From Paulownia fortunei (taxonomy: Eukaryota; Streptophyta; Magnoliopsida; Lamiales; Paulowniaceae): a DNA stretch of 64,000 nucleotides. Position 1 is the stretch's first letter. Each line of letters opens with the position of its first letter. The translations under genes were made by a program, and so were the position numbers. This document shows positions 1 to 12,790 of the stretch, one piece after another. The notes beneath the pieces were generated by a model, which was not told the origin of the DNA, made no database searches, and worked only from the letters and a program-made list of their open reading frames with translations. The stretch is from contig CM033121.1 of assembly GCA_019321725.1 (NCBI GenBank), positions 10,416,001 to 10,480,000 on the forward strand, written 5' to 3'.

Positions 1-697
1 ATACTACCAAAGCATCCATTGTTATTTCATACATCTTAAACCATTGGAGAACAAATTTGGTGATACTCTAAAAGAGACGTAGAGAGAAAGAGAGGAATGA
101 GAGTGTATTCTAGAGAGAATGTAGTATCTCGTTGTTTGTGATATCAGTTAGTTGAGAGAGATAATCTTAATTAAAAGATATATCTCCATCCCTATCACAG
201 TTGGAATTCGATTAGAAGAGGTACAAAATAACCATCACCCTTATCATAATAGGATTTCGCTATCTCAAATATGGATGCAATCTAAATACACCAACATCTC
301 TCACTCATACATATTTGACTCGACTCATTCGAATCACATATTCATAATTCTCATCTCACGTCCCTTCTTTTATACAGGGAATAAGGCATGCAACCAAGCG
401 AGAAAGGAACATGTGATGAGAGTTATATTAAGTTATCACCAGACTAATATAACACTACAACTCAAAACTCACTATGAACCACAAACTATGTGGTCGCACC
501 ACATAATTATATATTATATATAATTCTTATATAATATATTTATACATATTATTTTTTAATACTATTTTCTTTTTTTTACTCACTTAAACTAAAAAAAATG
601 AATAAAAATATATTTATTATTTTATTTGTATAGATTTTTTTTAAAAAAAATCAATTAGAGGAAAAACCTAATAAAAAAATTAAAAAAATTCAGTTAT
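1..697. other. 5' flank, no gene recognised
   Basis: AT-rich intergenic sequence. The open frame at 152-523 has no recognisable domain and low-complexity composition, so I do not call it a gene. The part from about 328 onward is homologous to 14954 onward, directly after the N gap, with scattered substitutions. Confidence 0.6.
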
Positions 698-1167
698 TAT
701 CATTCTCTGGCCCACGAGATCGGGGGCTGAAAGTGAGATTCTAACATAATGGATTACATTAGCAACTACTTTATACTCGTTCTCGCTTTGCAAAAATAGT
801 TAACTAAGTTATTAGACGAGTCTATTATGCTCACTTATAAATCACTTCAAATATCTCACACAATTAATAGGACATCACAATCACCCCCCGTTGGACACTC
901 GATATTTTCACCGCGTTCCTTTTATGATCCAGGACCACCCCTAGTACACATTCGGTCGGACCTCCCATACTGATTATACCCCAAGAGTTGGCACTAATAC
1001 CATTTGTCACACCCCCGGCCCATAGGATAGGGGCCCGAATACAAGACTCCGGCACAACTGGCTCTTCAGCAACTATTTCGCGCTCGTCCTCATTTTGCAA
1101 AAATTATTAACCAAGTTGGTAGAGGAATCCATTATAACCACTTATAAACCATTTCAAATATATCACA
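698..1167 (-). mobile_element. TRIM (miniature LTR retrotransposon), copy 1
   Basis: Read on the minus strand there are two direct repeats, 1005-1167 and about 698-879. They begin TGTGAT and share a core with an evenly spaced TTTGCAAA-type block. The roughly 125-bp spacer holds a TGGTATTAGTGCC-like stretch (about 990-1003) next to the upstream repeat, resembling the initiator-tRNA-Met primer binding site. It also has a G-rich polypurine run (about 884-892) just before the downstream repeat. Flanks are GTTAT (693-697) and GTTGT (1168-1172), a near-perfect 5-bp target duplication. There is no coding capacity. Family assignment as TRIM is inferred from structure. It lacks the 5S-rRNA-like block expected of Cassandra. 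Confidence 0.75.
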
Positions 1168-2326
1168 GTTGTAACCTAATCGAATGGATTAAATTGGTTG
1201 AGTGTTCGCTTAATGAATTTGGCCAACCAAACTATTTAATTCGGTTGAATGAGCACCCTTAGTTTTAAGACCTAAACCCGGACTCAACCCGAACTCGATC
1301 CCTTAAATTACTGAATTAAATATATAAAAAATATGTGTATCTTATATATATAATCATATATAAAATATAAATATAATACATTTATAAATTAAAATAATAA
1401 TATAAAATTAATAAATAGTTAAATATATAAGAGTAACAAGTATATTTGAGATTTTCAATTTTAAAAAATTAGAATATGTGCATATAAGTTAAATAATTAA
1501 TTATTTATTAATAATATTATTTTTTTACATTTAAAAATTATGATGATATTATTTTTTAAAAAATATTTTTTAATATTTTTAAAATTATAAAATAGGTCTC
1601 ATAGTCTAATCCACTAATTATTAAGTTTGAGGAGATCAAATTCAAATTCAAGTCCTTAATAAATCTTGAAGAATCGAGTTTTTAAATTTGACAACCCCAA
1701 CACAAAACTGAATTGCTGTCATTGCTAAGCTTTATCAAACATTTTTCTTATATATAGTGCCCCAATGTTCCTTTTTAAGTTATGAGAGGTCAATTTCCAT
1801 CACCCAAGTTAATGATTGAATTTTTCGCCAAATCTGCTTACTTTTTCCCTCAATCACAGTTATGTAACGGCTGTGGTGATTCTGCCAAAAATAAATAATT
1901 ACAAATGTGATTAGTCCTATAACAATGAGATCAAAATTTTACATAGCCTAAATTATGGGACGAAAAAATACAATTTTCTCAAAACTATTGTGATAAGTTA
2001 TAGTACTTAATTTTATGGGAGTGACCTTGCTTGCTTGCCCATGTCAACTGGATGGTTTGGTAAGAGACTCTCATGGAACCAATTTTAATGTTTTTATGGG
2101 CAAGGAAGAAAGAAGTTTGCTCATGAATTGGTGAAAACTGAGCACAGTGATGAATCATTTTTTTTTTTATTTAAAATTTAGAACACATAATTAAAATTAA
2201 TTATTAGTTTAAATTTGAGTTTGAGTTGGAATACGAGTTTAAACTCGAGTTTCACTTAAAAAATAGGTTCATCAAATCCAAATTCATAATTCTGTACTCG
2301 AAGTCGAGCCTATAAATTTTATGTGA
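1168..2326. other. Intergenic AT-rich DNA
   Basis: No gene or RNA signal seen. The sequence is homologous to about 15831-16033 plus 18317-19269 of the second copy. The second copy is interrupted by a solo LTR at a point corresponding to about 1378 here, so this copy represents the empty site. Confidence 0.6.
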
Positions 2327-2660
2327 GAGGGTGTTTGGCTAATCTTGTTTAAAAGATCTTATAATATATTTTTGAAATGTATAAGATGCTAAATTTTATT
2401 TAATATAAATTCTTGAAGTGTTTGATAAATTAAAATTATGTAATTTATAAAATGTTAGTAATGATAATTTTATAATTAATATGATTAAAAAAAATTATTA
2501 ATATTTTTAAAATAAGTTAAGAACACCTTACTTTTTTTTAAAATAAAATGAACTTATAAAATTCTAATATTTTATTTCAAGCGTTTATAAACTCATTTTT
2601 TAAAAAATTTAACAAATACTTTATGATATTTAATTAAAATATTTTAAAGAGCTCACCCTC
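2327..2660. mobile_element. MITE-like element, copy 1
   Basis: A 334-bp AT-rich non-coding segment whose ends are inverted: GAGGGTG at 2327-2333 and CACCCTC at 2654-2660. The 5' end continues as a GGGTGTTTGG-type terminus, which resembles Tourist/PIF-Harbinger MITEs. A TTA/TAA target duplication is only suggestive (TAA follows the 3' end). Superfamily is therefore an inference. The second copy has the same element at about 19270-19603. Confidence 0.5.
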
Positions 2661-3179
2661 TAAGTCAACTTACTAAGTCCTAAATATAAGACATGCAAAT
2701 GTTTTTGTATATCTCCAAAGATAACAAGTATTCACGTTGTTATTTTCATTACAGTTAGCATTTAGCAATGATATTTCTCACTGACGAAAAAGAACATTAA
2801 GAAAATATGTGATATTTGTCTCCCGCGCTCGCAAGTCCATATGGAGAATCAGAAAGTGAAAAGACAACACCGCTGCTGTTTTATTACTGGTAACTAGTAA
2901 TGATAACAATCAACTTTAAGAGTCTACGGGCCTAGGTACATTGATATCCGAAACTGCTGATATCGAAATTCAATTTCTTTTCATTCCATGTTTCCAAAGC
3001 AGAGAATTTGAAGGGTTTGTGAAGCATTTTTCCCTCTTCGAAGCAGAGAATATAATGGGCTTTTGAAGCATATTTATTCCTCTTCATATACCATAGACCA
3101 AATACATGCTGCAGTAGTAGAGTGTGTTTTGGAGGGAGAAGGAGAAAAGCAATTCAGAGCCCATCTCTTCTTGACAACA

Positions 3180-6100
3180 ATGGGTTTCTGGGGTAAGTGA
3201 AATTGGGTTCCTTGTGTTGTTATTATATTATCTCTTTCCTGTCTTGTCAATTCTCTTGTGTTCATTTTTATTCTTGGACTCTTTAGCGTGTTTTCGGTTC
3301 TTATTTGTTCTTTGTCTACCCTTATTATGTTATGATTAGAGGGAAGAAGAAGATGAAGAAACAGGAGTCATGACAATAAGATGTAGACTGCATGGACCAA
3401 AAAATGATGGAATAGATATAAAGAGAAAAAGGATGAAGAACAAACTTAGAATGAACACTATTGGGACGGAGATATGAGTATGAATTTGTATAATGAAAGG
3501 AAAAAATTTCTGTATTTTTTTTGTTTTAAATTTTTAATTAGTTTTTAAGACTCCATGTTCTTACGAACAAAGTATATAGAAATAACACTTCCACTTACTA
3601 AATAACTGACTCTGGTGTGTAGAAAATAGTGTGAGTAAGCTGGTGGCTACTCGTGGGACGCATGATGCTCTGGATATATAAGTTTATAATGGTTTTTTTA
3701 ACTGAGTTGTGGCCAAACAAAACATTTTAGTTCCTTTAATTTTGTCCCTCTATAGCAGAACATGTTAGATTTATTGGGGGACTAGTTTAGCAACTGCTAC
3801 AATAATATGCATCTCTTAATGTTTCATGTGAAAGTAACTTCAAGATGTAGTCACTGTCTGCTTCTTGAATTTTGCATGCAACATGTCATACAATTGCTAA
3901 ATTATAATGAATGGAGAAAAACCTCTCAGGTGGATATATCACCCCCCACCTCCAATGCCAGGATCTGTGTTTGCAAACTATATGTTTGTCCTTTTATTTC
4001 TTTTACATTTTATTGTTAGATTTATTCTAGTTTTTAGTAGGTGTGCCAAAACACATGCATTAATTTCCCTTTGTCAGGACCTACATGATATCTATTTGTT
4101 TGACTTACATTTATATGTGTTGTTATTTGAAGGAGTTGAGGTGAAACCTGGGAAGCCGGTTATCCATTCCTGGAGAAAAGCTAAAAGGGTTCGGATCACC
4201 CAGGTGAGACCATTTACTCATGCCTGCTTAAAAGAAAACTAAATTTTTCTCTTTTCCAAAGGAGCATTTATGGACCCAGTTTTCTATATTAAATCAAAAT
4301 ATGAATAGGAAAGAATATTTTGAAATTAAAGCAAAATATGAATGCAAAAGAATATTTTTGGTATTATTTGTATAATGCAGTGAGAAAACACAAAAATATT
4401 TTATTTTGTTTGATATTTAGGAGAAATGATTTTTGTGTCTCTTGATATATATTTATTTAATGTTGTGTACGATAAACTCAGAGATTTTACTAAATACTTG
4501 TGTCATCTATTATTTTGGTTGTTTAGGCAACTTTGGGAGTTGGTAATGCTACAAAAAAGAGTTTGGTGCAATGTGTTGTGGGGAGGAAGAGTCCAGTTTT
4601 CTTATGTTCTTTGTTGCCTAATGAAGCCGAATCATGCTATTTAAATTTGGAATTTGAGGAGGTAGTTGACGTGACCTTCTCAGTTATTGGCCCCCGAAGT
4701 GTTCACCTGACTGGCTATTATGTACATCATAATCAATCTTCATATCTGTGGAGTGATACGTATCCTTTTTCACGTTTTAGTCTTTTAGTTAAATCATTGC
4801 CATTTGGAGGCCACCCAAAAAATTTTGTATTGCGATTGGATACTTTTTTGGTTTGTATTCAAAGAGATCCATTTACTCTTGAAATAAGCATCTCTATTTC
4901 AATGTTGAGGCCATACATGTACTGTGTCTATGTCTCATGAGTATATAGAGCTAGGTTGCATTTAATACTTCTACGACACAGTGACATGTTAAATAGTTTT
5001 GAGCCTTCCTTTACTTCGAGATAATAGAGAATCATATGGAATTGATATTGAGAACACTGAAATGGAGAATAGTCTGCACACTAAAGATGACAAGTATGAG
5101 GATAGTTTCATTGATGACAGTGAACTACCTGTTCCAGCATCTTCCCCAACTTCGTGTCGCCGAGGTTTGTCTATGCATTAGATGTTGATTCTTCATTTTA
5201 ATTTTATGATGTGCAACGTACATTTAATTCTTAAGATTATTATATTTCTTCAGAAATTTTCTTTAGTGGTAAGTTTCATTCTTATGGCATTAGTTAGAGA
5301 ACTTTCTCTGTAAATAATGCTATATGTTTAATTATAAATTTTAACATGCTCAGTATGTCATGATTTTTAAATTATTTTTTTTCACTAGTAGATGGATTAT
5401 TTTGTTCTTCTCTTCTATTGGTGCTTTTACATACTTGTATGAACATACACACATATATACATATATGCATACTAACTGGAAATAAATTTTTATAAAGTAT
5501 ATTTTTCAATTTCTTTTTAGTAGTTCCTTATTTTTATTATTAGTTTTCTGAGTATTTTCAGGTATATTTTTTGTATGTCTTTTATTCTCACATGAGAAGG
5601 TTAAGGAAATGTTATTATTTTTGTTTAGGAAATAGTAAATTATGTGCATGTTGTAATTAGACTTGTTAATAAACTTTTGTAATTTTTTTTTATTTTGAAC
5701 CATTATTATATTTTTTTATTAATACTTTTAAATTGATGCATATCCTTCCTAATTTGATAAAATTGTGAATGTATTGATCTTGGACTCTTAATACTGGAGA
5801 TGTTATTCCTATGTCTTAATAACATGATTCATATAATTCACATTAATATTGATGTATAAAATTTGAAGTCTATATATCATCTCATAGTTCTCTACATATA
5901 TGAAACATTTGCAAGTTTGTCTAACAAAATCATGAATGCATCACAATTAGACTCAATTTTGTAGATACTAAAATCATGTGTGAATTTGTTGGACACAAGA
6001 TTAAAATGATAAGCAGTGTAATGTAGTACCTTATTTGGAATATGAAATTAGTAATAAAAATGTAACAAATTACCATTCTTGTTACTTCTATCCATCTTTT

Positions 6101-9100
6101 TATGGGCTATATTAATCTCCAAAGACAATCAAAAACCATCTTCCCTACTTCATTAGTCTGACAATGTTTTAAAAGGCAAAAAGGCGTGGGTGTGTATGCT
6201 TCATGAGTTTTCATATATAGTATTTAAAAAATATAAAATATTGTTATTAACTTTAAATTTAGGTAAATAATTTAAACAAGTATGAAATAGATTATGGAAG
6301 AAAATGTGAGATCTAAATGGCACAAGAACTTATTTTATCTAAACTTGATTTGTAAAAGCAAACAGTCCTATTTAAGGCGTATTTACTTGAGTTTAACTCG
6401 CCTCAAAATGTTAAAAGTTTTATTGAATGTGTTAATTATTTTCATTAATAAGTAGCATTTTTGTTTAACTGAATTTAGTGTTAGTTATTGTAATAAAAAA
6501 TAGTAATTTTGCTTATCTAAATTCGTTACTTCATTAAGAAATTTGAGAACCCTGCATATGTGCGTGTGTGTATGTATGTATTAGTCCAAGAGCAATATTC
6601 TTTTGATTTTCAGTTATTTTTCTATTCTAACTCAGATTATGTTACTATAAAACTCTTGCTTAGCTCCAAATAAAGTTCCAAAGTTGCTGCATATCTATGA
6701 TAATGGTACAGTAATTTCTCAGATGTATTTCTGGTTCCTTTTTTGTGTTTCTCTAAAAGTAGATTACTTGGGTTCCAAAGAGTTTTAGTGTAACCAAACC
6801 CTATAATTGAACTAAAAAGAGTAATGGACATGAACCCAACTCGTGAAAGAAGATGGCTAATGAATTTGTGAACTGAAAGTTATGTTGGTTATCTTTAGCT
6901 TAATTTCTGTATATACTTTATATATTACATACAATTTGCTAGAAACCTCGCAATATTTGGTCTCTCTTGTCGTTTGATTTTTGGTCAAATATTGTTGGTT
7001 ATCTTAGTTTTTTGGCTATATACTATCTTCCTATTTAGTATCTTTTTAGTAAACACGATGTTCTTCCTTTTCTTCATTTTTCTTCTTTGGTTCTTTTGCT
7101 TTTTCAATTTCTCATTTATTTTGTTTGTTTTAGGTTTTAGTTTAACTTGGCTGATAGAGTTATATGTATGTGATACACCTTGACTCTCGATAACTTTATT
7201 ATATGACATTCTCTTCAAAAGTGAGCTTCCAAATTTGTCTAGAAAATGTAATTTACAGTACATAATATGAAAATTAGCTGTTACACAGTCCTGGATTTGT
7301 TGTTTATACATGCGCTTATTCATTGCCAAGAGAGTTTTAGCTCGTAAGGTATTATTTCCTATATGTGGAAGTGAGAGTAAACTGTCTTATAAGAGTTTGA
7401 CTTGAAAGGTTTATTAGTAATTGACTGTTTTAGATATACATTTCTCTTTAGTATATTGTTTGAAGTGTTCATATAATGATACCAGAAAAGAAGCGTAAGA
7501 ACAAAAAAGATAGGCGTAAACAGCTCAAAAAGAAAAACCAAGTCATTGAGTCGGATGATGATCCTACGTTGCAGGAAAGAGATGATGAAGATGGTTACCT
7601 ATTATCCGTGTTTAAGAGCAAAAAACCTGTGAAGACAATGGTAATAGAAAAAGAAGGCATTACTGAGAAAAAAGTTGAAATCGGTGACAAGTCAGAAGAT
7701 GATAGTACTCATGGCTGTGAATTAAAGGAAAACGATTGTGAACAAGAAAGGTAATGTGCGCAATTGATTCTAGCCTTAAAATTACTATTCTTGCATATTC
7801 ACCTATATATTGTCTTAGTTTTGCATCCTTTGGCCAAGAAGGATAATTTCTTTATATTTGTACCAAATCCAGTCATATTGAATATTTTACTGATTATTGA
7901 TGATATTTCATGGTTTTTGTCATGTTTATATAGAGAGGAAAAGCTGCAATGCGGGTCATTACCTCATTGTGATGAATTTTGCCATGATAGATGCACAAAA
8001 TCTGAGGACCAGAGAAATGATATTCCTCATAAGACGGGGCCTCCTCTAGAAGGTGAGATTGCCAATAAAGAAGATGCCATTTTAGATTATGAGATCCTTG
8101 AGGACAAGCCTTTACAAAATGATGTCAAGCAGGATCTGCCAATTGATAACAGTAAAGATCAGATTCAAGATCAACACGCGTAAGCATAATTATTACTGAG
8201 GTGTTTTACCTATTTTATATATTTTGCCACTATATTGTTGCATGCCTTATGTTTATTTGCTGCTTTCAGGGGGCCTGAGATAAGTGGGATTCCAAATAGG
8301 AGACACTTCATGCCAGATCAGATTCAACCAAAGCTATCTATCAATGTGTAAGAATGCCGTTTCCTTTGTACTCTAAAACAGAAAAAAATGTTGCCACTAT
8401 ATTCATTCTTCAGTGCATGTATTTTTGAGTCGAACTGGTTTGTCTGCCCTATTTTTATTTTTAATTTATTTTTGACACAGTGTTTGTCTTATAACATGTC
8501 TTACAACATTCATTTAAGCAGGGAAGATAATGACGGCATTTTGGTGCTCCCTGGTGAGGCTAACTCTGAAAATGATCGGGAGTCAAAGCAGATAATGAAA
8601 GAAGTTATGTTGACAGGAACTTTAGCTGAAAGTGATGCTGTAAATTCCAATAGTACACCTGAAGATGGAATAATGAAACAAGATTTTCAAAGTTCTGATG
8701 GGATACAGAAGGATCTTCCCGTACAAACACCAAATCATGAGAAAACAATTGTTGATGCGTGAGTATTTATCTTAAATCACTCCTGTGGATATCAGGCGTA
8801 TAAAGTGCCTAAAATTTTCTTATTCCTTTATTGTTCATTTGGAAGCTGTATCATCATTGTTTTCCATTTCATATTACTTTTTTGTTGAGAGCATATTTCA
8901 GTTATAACATTGCCGTAGAGAAGCCAAATGTTGACATGATCTCCAGCTGGATTTGTATTTTCTGTGCTGTCATTTGATGATAGATTTTTTCAATTTGTAG
9001 TGATATTAACATCATATCTGACTCACATCCCAACGGTAGTCAACCCAAGAAGAGAACAAAGAAGAAGAAAACTTTAAAGAAGAAAAGTAAATCCCAGGGG

Positions 9101-11464
9101 GATGGTAATTTTGGCACAAGCATGTCTGATTTGGCAAAGAAAGAGGAAGATGCATTCATGAATGACCAGGAGGATGCAAATGAAATGTCACTTGGAACAA
9201 AGACTTTATCGAATGGGTTGGTTACTGAATAATTTTGTCTTCTTTGTTCAAGAATCATAATTTCTTTAAATTTGCAACACTTCCTGTCGCATTGAACATT
9301 TTATTAATGATATTTCGTGGTTTTTCCCATATTCACACAGAGAGGAAAAGTTGCAATGCAAGTCAATACGTCATTATGATGAATTGGGCTCTGATAGATG
9401 CACAAAAAAAGAGGTGCAGAGAAAAGAAATTGCCCAGGAGGTGGTGCCTCTAAAAGTTGGCGGAGTTAATAATGCCCTTGAAGACAATGCTATGGAAACT
9501 GATGTCACCCAGGATCTGCCTATTAGTAATGACAAAGACCAGATTCAAGTGCAGAATTTGTAAGCATCAATTTTACTGGGCCATGTTACCTATTTCATAC
9601 ATTTAGCTACAATCTCTTAACATGTCATTTGCTTATTTGCTGGTTTTTTGAGGCCTGAATTAAGTGTGAATCCAAAAAGGAAACGGAAAGACCAATATGA
9701 GGAGGATAAGATAGTTGTAAGTGAAAATGTCGACAATATTGGTGTCCTGAGAGAGGATGAATCACTGATGGACATGTCAGATCATATTCAATCGAATCCA
9801 TCTATCATTGTGTAAGATTGCCTTTTCCTTTGAATTCTAAAACTGAAAGGTTTATCACTGTTTTCTTGCATCAGGACATGTATTACTGCGATGAACATGT
9901 TTTTTTCCCCATGTCTTTTTTTATATTTGATACTAATCATTGTTGTTTGATAACATGTCTTACAACAAATATTTAAGCAGGGAAGATAATGTTGACCTTT
10001 TGGTGCTCCCTGGTGAGGCTAGCTCTGAATCTGGTCGGGAGTCAAAGAAAATTAAGAAAGAAGTTATATTGACAGAGACTTCTGCTGAAGGTAATGCTGA
10101 AAATTCTAACAATACACTTGAAGGTGGAATGTTGAATCAAGAATTTGAGCTTTCTGACGAGATGGAGAAGGATCTTCTGTCAGATACCCTAAATCATGAC
10201 GAACCAGTGGTTGATGCGTGAGTATTTTTATTGTCTCACTCCTGATGATATTTGGAGTACACAGAGCCTGAAATTTTGATGTTCCTTAATTATCTGTCCA
10301 TTGGTTTCCAGTTCGCTTAACTGTTTTACCAGAGCACATTCCAGTTATAACATTGCTGTAGAGGAGCCAAATGTTGAATTAATCACCTGCTAGATTTTCA
10401 TTTCCAGCGCTGTCATTTGATGATAGATTTTTCCGTTTGCAGTGACAGTAACATTATATCTGGCTCACTTTCAAATGATAGTCAAGGCAAGAAGAGAACT
10501 TCAAAGAATAAGAAAAATTCAAAGAAGAAAAGGAAATCCCAAGTGGATGGTAATTCTGGCACAAGAATGTGTGATTTGGTAGAGAATGAGGAAATTGCAT
10601 CCATGAATGACCAGGAGGATGCAAAAGGAATGCCACTTGAAGCAAAGACTTTATCAGATGGGTTGGTAATGGAAGATCTGGCAAAAGGAGACCCTAATGC
10701 AAAGGTAGCTGCGCCAGGGAGAAAGGTTTGTTCGTGTCAACTTAATGTGTGATATATACCATTTTGTGTTAATTTTGCATTAACGTATACAGATTTTGGT
10801 AAGGTATATTTACTTATACATTGGGTTCAGGTCAAAGTTCATTTCACTGGAATGCTGAAAGAAAATGGGTACATCTTTGAGTCTAGTGTTGGCAAAACTC
10901 CCTGCAAATTTCGCTTAGGTATAAAACCTTGTTCTACATAACACCTCTCATCCCACTCCTAGGTTTCTCTTTTTGTGTCAATGAATGAAGGAATGTGATC
11001 AAATTTATTGACATATTATATTTGTATTTGTTACCCTTTGTGTTGTGTTCAAACAGGTGACGAACAAGTAATTGATGGTTTTAACATGGGCATTGATGGT
11101 ATGATACTGAAATTGAATCTTGATAATACTAACTATGTAAAGTATTCTCTCTTCATACTCAATGCTCGTAATATAGTTTCACATTTACTTCCAACATTAT
11201 TATCAGGGATGCGGGTTGGTGATAAGAGGAGACTCATTATCCCACCGTCAATGGGGTACGTTCTACCTCTTAAAACTATAAATAGCTCCAGACTTTGTTA
11301 GATTTTCATGTTTGAATTGCTTGTAGTGCAAATAATTGCAGAAGTACATTATTTGTGTTCCTTGTTTACTATGGTGCAGTTTTGGAGAACATGGACATGG
11401 AGAGATTGTACCACCTAACTCATGGCTTGTGTATGACGTTGAATTGGTTGGCGTTCGCCGTTAA
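3180..11464 (+). CDS. FKBP43: Nucleoplasmin-like FKBP peptidyl-prolyl isomerase, FKBP43-like (copy 1)
   Basis: Seventeen coding exons with GT-AG introns and consistent phase: 3180-3192, 4133-4203, 4527-4759, 5028-5164, 7486-7750, 7934-8179, 8270-8347, 8522-8758, 9001-9216, 9341-9559, 9653-9811, 9981-10217, 10443-10725, 10831-10918, 11057-11098, 11207-11255, 11380-11464. They total 2658 nt (885 codons plus TAA). Residues 1-106 form the nucleoplasmin-like domain, with the start [13 protein letters not shown] and the motif [12 protein letters not shown]. Exon 4 encodes an acidic tract ([20 protein letters not shown]). Exons 5-13 encode a long charged linker with Lys-rich blocks that could act as nuclear localisation signals. 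Exons 13-17 (about 780-885) encode the FKBP domain ([31 protein letters not shown]). In this family the N-terminal domain binds histones and the FKBP domain acts as prolyl isomerase and histone chaperone in the nucleus. FKBP43 rather than FKBP53 is preferred from the exon 3-4 motifs. The start is the conserved MGFW, with 13 coding nt in exon 1. Intron 4 is long (2321 bp), and a missed small exon there cannot be excluded. Confidence 0.9.
7835..10690 (+). repeat. Intragenic tandem duplication: exons 6-9 repeated as exons 10-13
   Basis: Unit I (about 7835-9254) and unit II (about 9255-10690) align exon for exon at an offset of 1.41-1.46 kb. The pairs are exon 6 with 10 (shared EEKLQC and the end KDQIQ), 7 with 11 (exon 7 is 81 nt shorter), 8 with 12 (both 237 nt, shared [16 protein letters not shown]), and 9 with 13 (shared KKRT, SKSQ/RKSQ and MNDQEDA). 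The introns are also alike, so the duplication happened at DNA level. It adds about 260 residues of charged linker. Confidence 0.9.
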
Positions 11465-12790
11465 CCTGGCTTATTCCTGCCCTCGGATGTGCTGGAATGA
11501 CTAGCTTTGCTTTTGAATATTAGCATAAAATGTTTTTTTCATGTTAAATTTCTGCTGAAGTAGTAGCAATTGGGTTTTGCTATCTTATCTTTTTACTGGA
11601 AAATGTGACTTATTCGTATGGTTTGTTTCGGGTACTATTTTGACACTTAAAATGCGTAAATTTTAATGATGTATCCTGGCATGGCAAGATGTGTCTTTAT
11701 CCGTTTCATTGCTAGCATTGCTAGTGACTTTTTCTTAATCTAAGTTGATTATGGTCGGTTGAACGTATATATCAGTATGTGCTTGCCTATTGTGTTAGTT
11801 AATTGTTGGTATTCCTTGATAAATCTGTTATTTGTCAAAGCTTGAAATCTTCAGTATCCCAGTTTCCCAAGATGTTCCTATTTTAGTAAAAAAGCCTTGT
11901 TTATAGTTTTGAATCGATCTTTTGAATAAACCCATGGGGAGTGGTTTTCAATTTCATCACTTTGAACAAGTTTGGCTCTGAGTAAGCTGCTTCATGAAAT
12001 AAATCAGTGCGTAAGTGAATAATGCTAAAATCTTGATTTTTGATCTTATTGAAGCAATGGTATTTCTGAGATTTCCCAATGTTTATAACGAGAGAACTCT
12101 AAAGGCAAGTGCCACAGCCATGAGATCCCACTAGAGAGTCAGCTTATCTGCTGCGTAAAAAGCAAGTACGGCACCTGTTACGATTGAGATTAAACTAGCA
12201 TTTTTAAGTTCATGTTAAAATACTTGTTTGGTATAACTGTGCAAGAAATTTCTATACTTCCATGGGTTTAATCTCAAAGACTCATCAATTAAATTTATTG
12301 TTGAGAAAATTATTCTTCTAAAGTTAACAAAATATTTAGGTACATAGATATTTATATGAATTTTTACTTATAAGTGTATAGATGTGATATATGATAAATA
12401 TAATACAACATAAAGTACATAATGTGGATAATATATCAATATTATGTTATAACAAATATTAACACAAACATATTCTTATATACTTTGTATATGTGTATAA
12501 AATATAATATATCATTATATATGTCTACAAATGTAATTATATATTTACTTTTGTATATAATGAAAATCAATACAAAATACTCAATTATATTGCTTAATTT
12601 CAAATATATTTTTTTATATAAGTAACATGTATTTTCAATATTAAGCTAAGCAATATATATTTATTTTTTATATTTACATATTTAGATATGTAATAAATAT
12701 TTCTCTGTAAAGTATAATATACACTAATGAATACTACACTATTATATTAATAATTATTAGTATATATCATATATTATGAATAAGTATTTG
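11465..12790. other. 3' UTR and AT-rich downstream flank of FKBP43-like copy 1
   Basis: A plausible 3' UTR follows the TAA at 11462-11464. AATAAA-type signals occur near 11925 and 11998. From about 12290 to 12790 the DNA is very AT-rich, with TATATA-type microsatellite stretches and no coding signal. The segment 12600-12715 is an inverted match to 47424-47510. Confidence 0.6.

Noticed and set aside
864..1100. Minus-strand 78-codon frame, repeated at 15505-15714
   Set aside because: Lies across the TRIM terminal repeat and interior. The element is non-coding.
3907..4242. 111-codon frame starting in intron 1
   Set aside because: It only overlaps true exon 2 (4133-4203). The upstream part is intron, and the conserved start is the MGFW at 3180.
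6985..7329. Minus-strand frame of 114 codons in the long intron 4 (also 24148-24492)
   Set aside because: Lys/Asn/Ile-rich translation of T-rich intron sequence. No domain and no supporting signals.
8388..8762. Frame starting at 8388 as a separate small gene
   Set aside because: The 5' part is intron. The rest is exon 8 of the FKBP gene, joined by an acceptor at 8521.
11008..11301. 97-codon frame over exons 15-16
   Set aside because: It reads through introns 14 and 15. Splicing restores the FKBP domain in phase.
12422..12625. 67-codon frame in the AT-rich 3' flank (also 29585-29788)
   Set aside because: Tyr/Ile/Asn-rich translation of near-pure A/T sequence.
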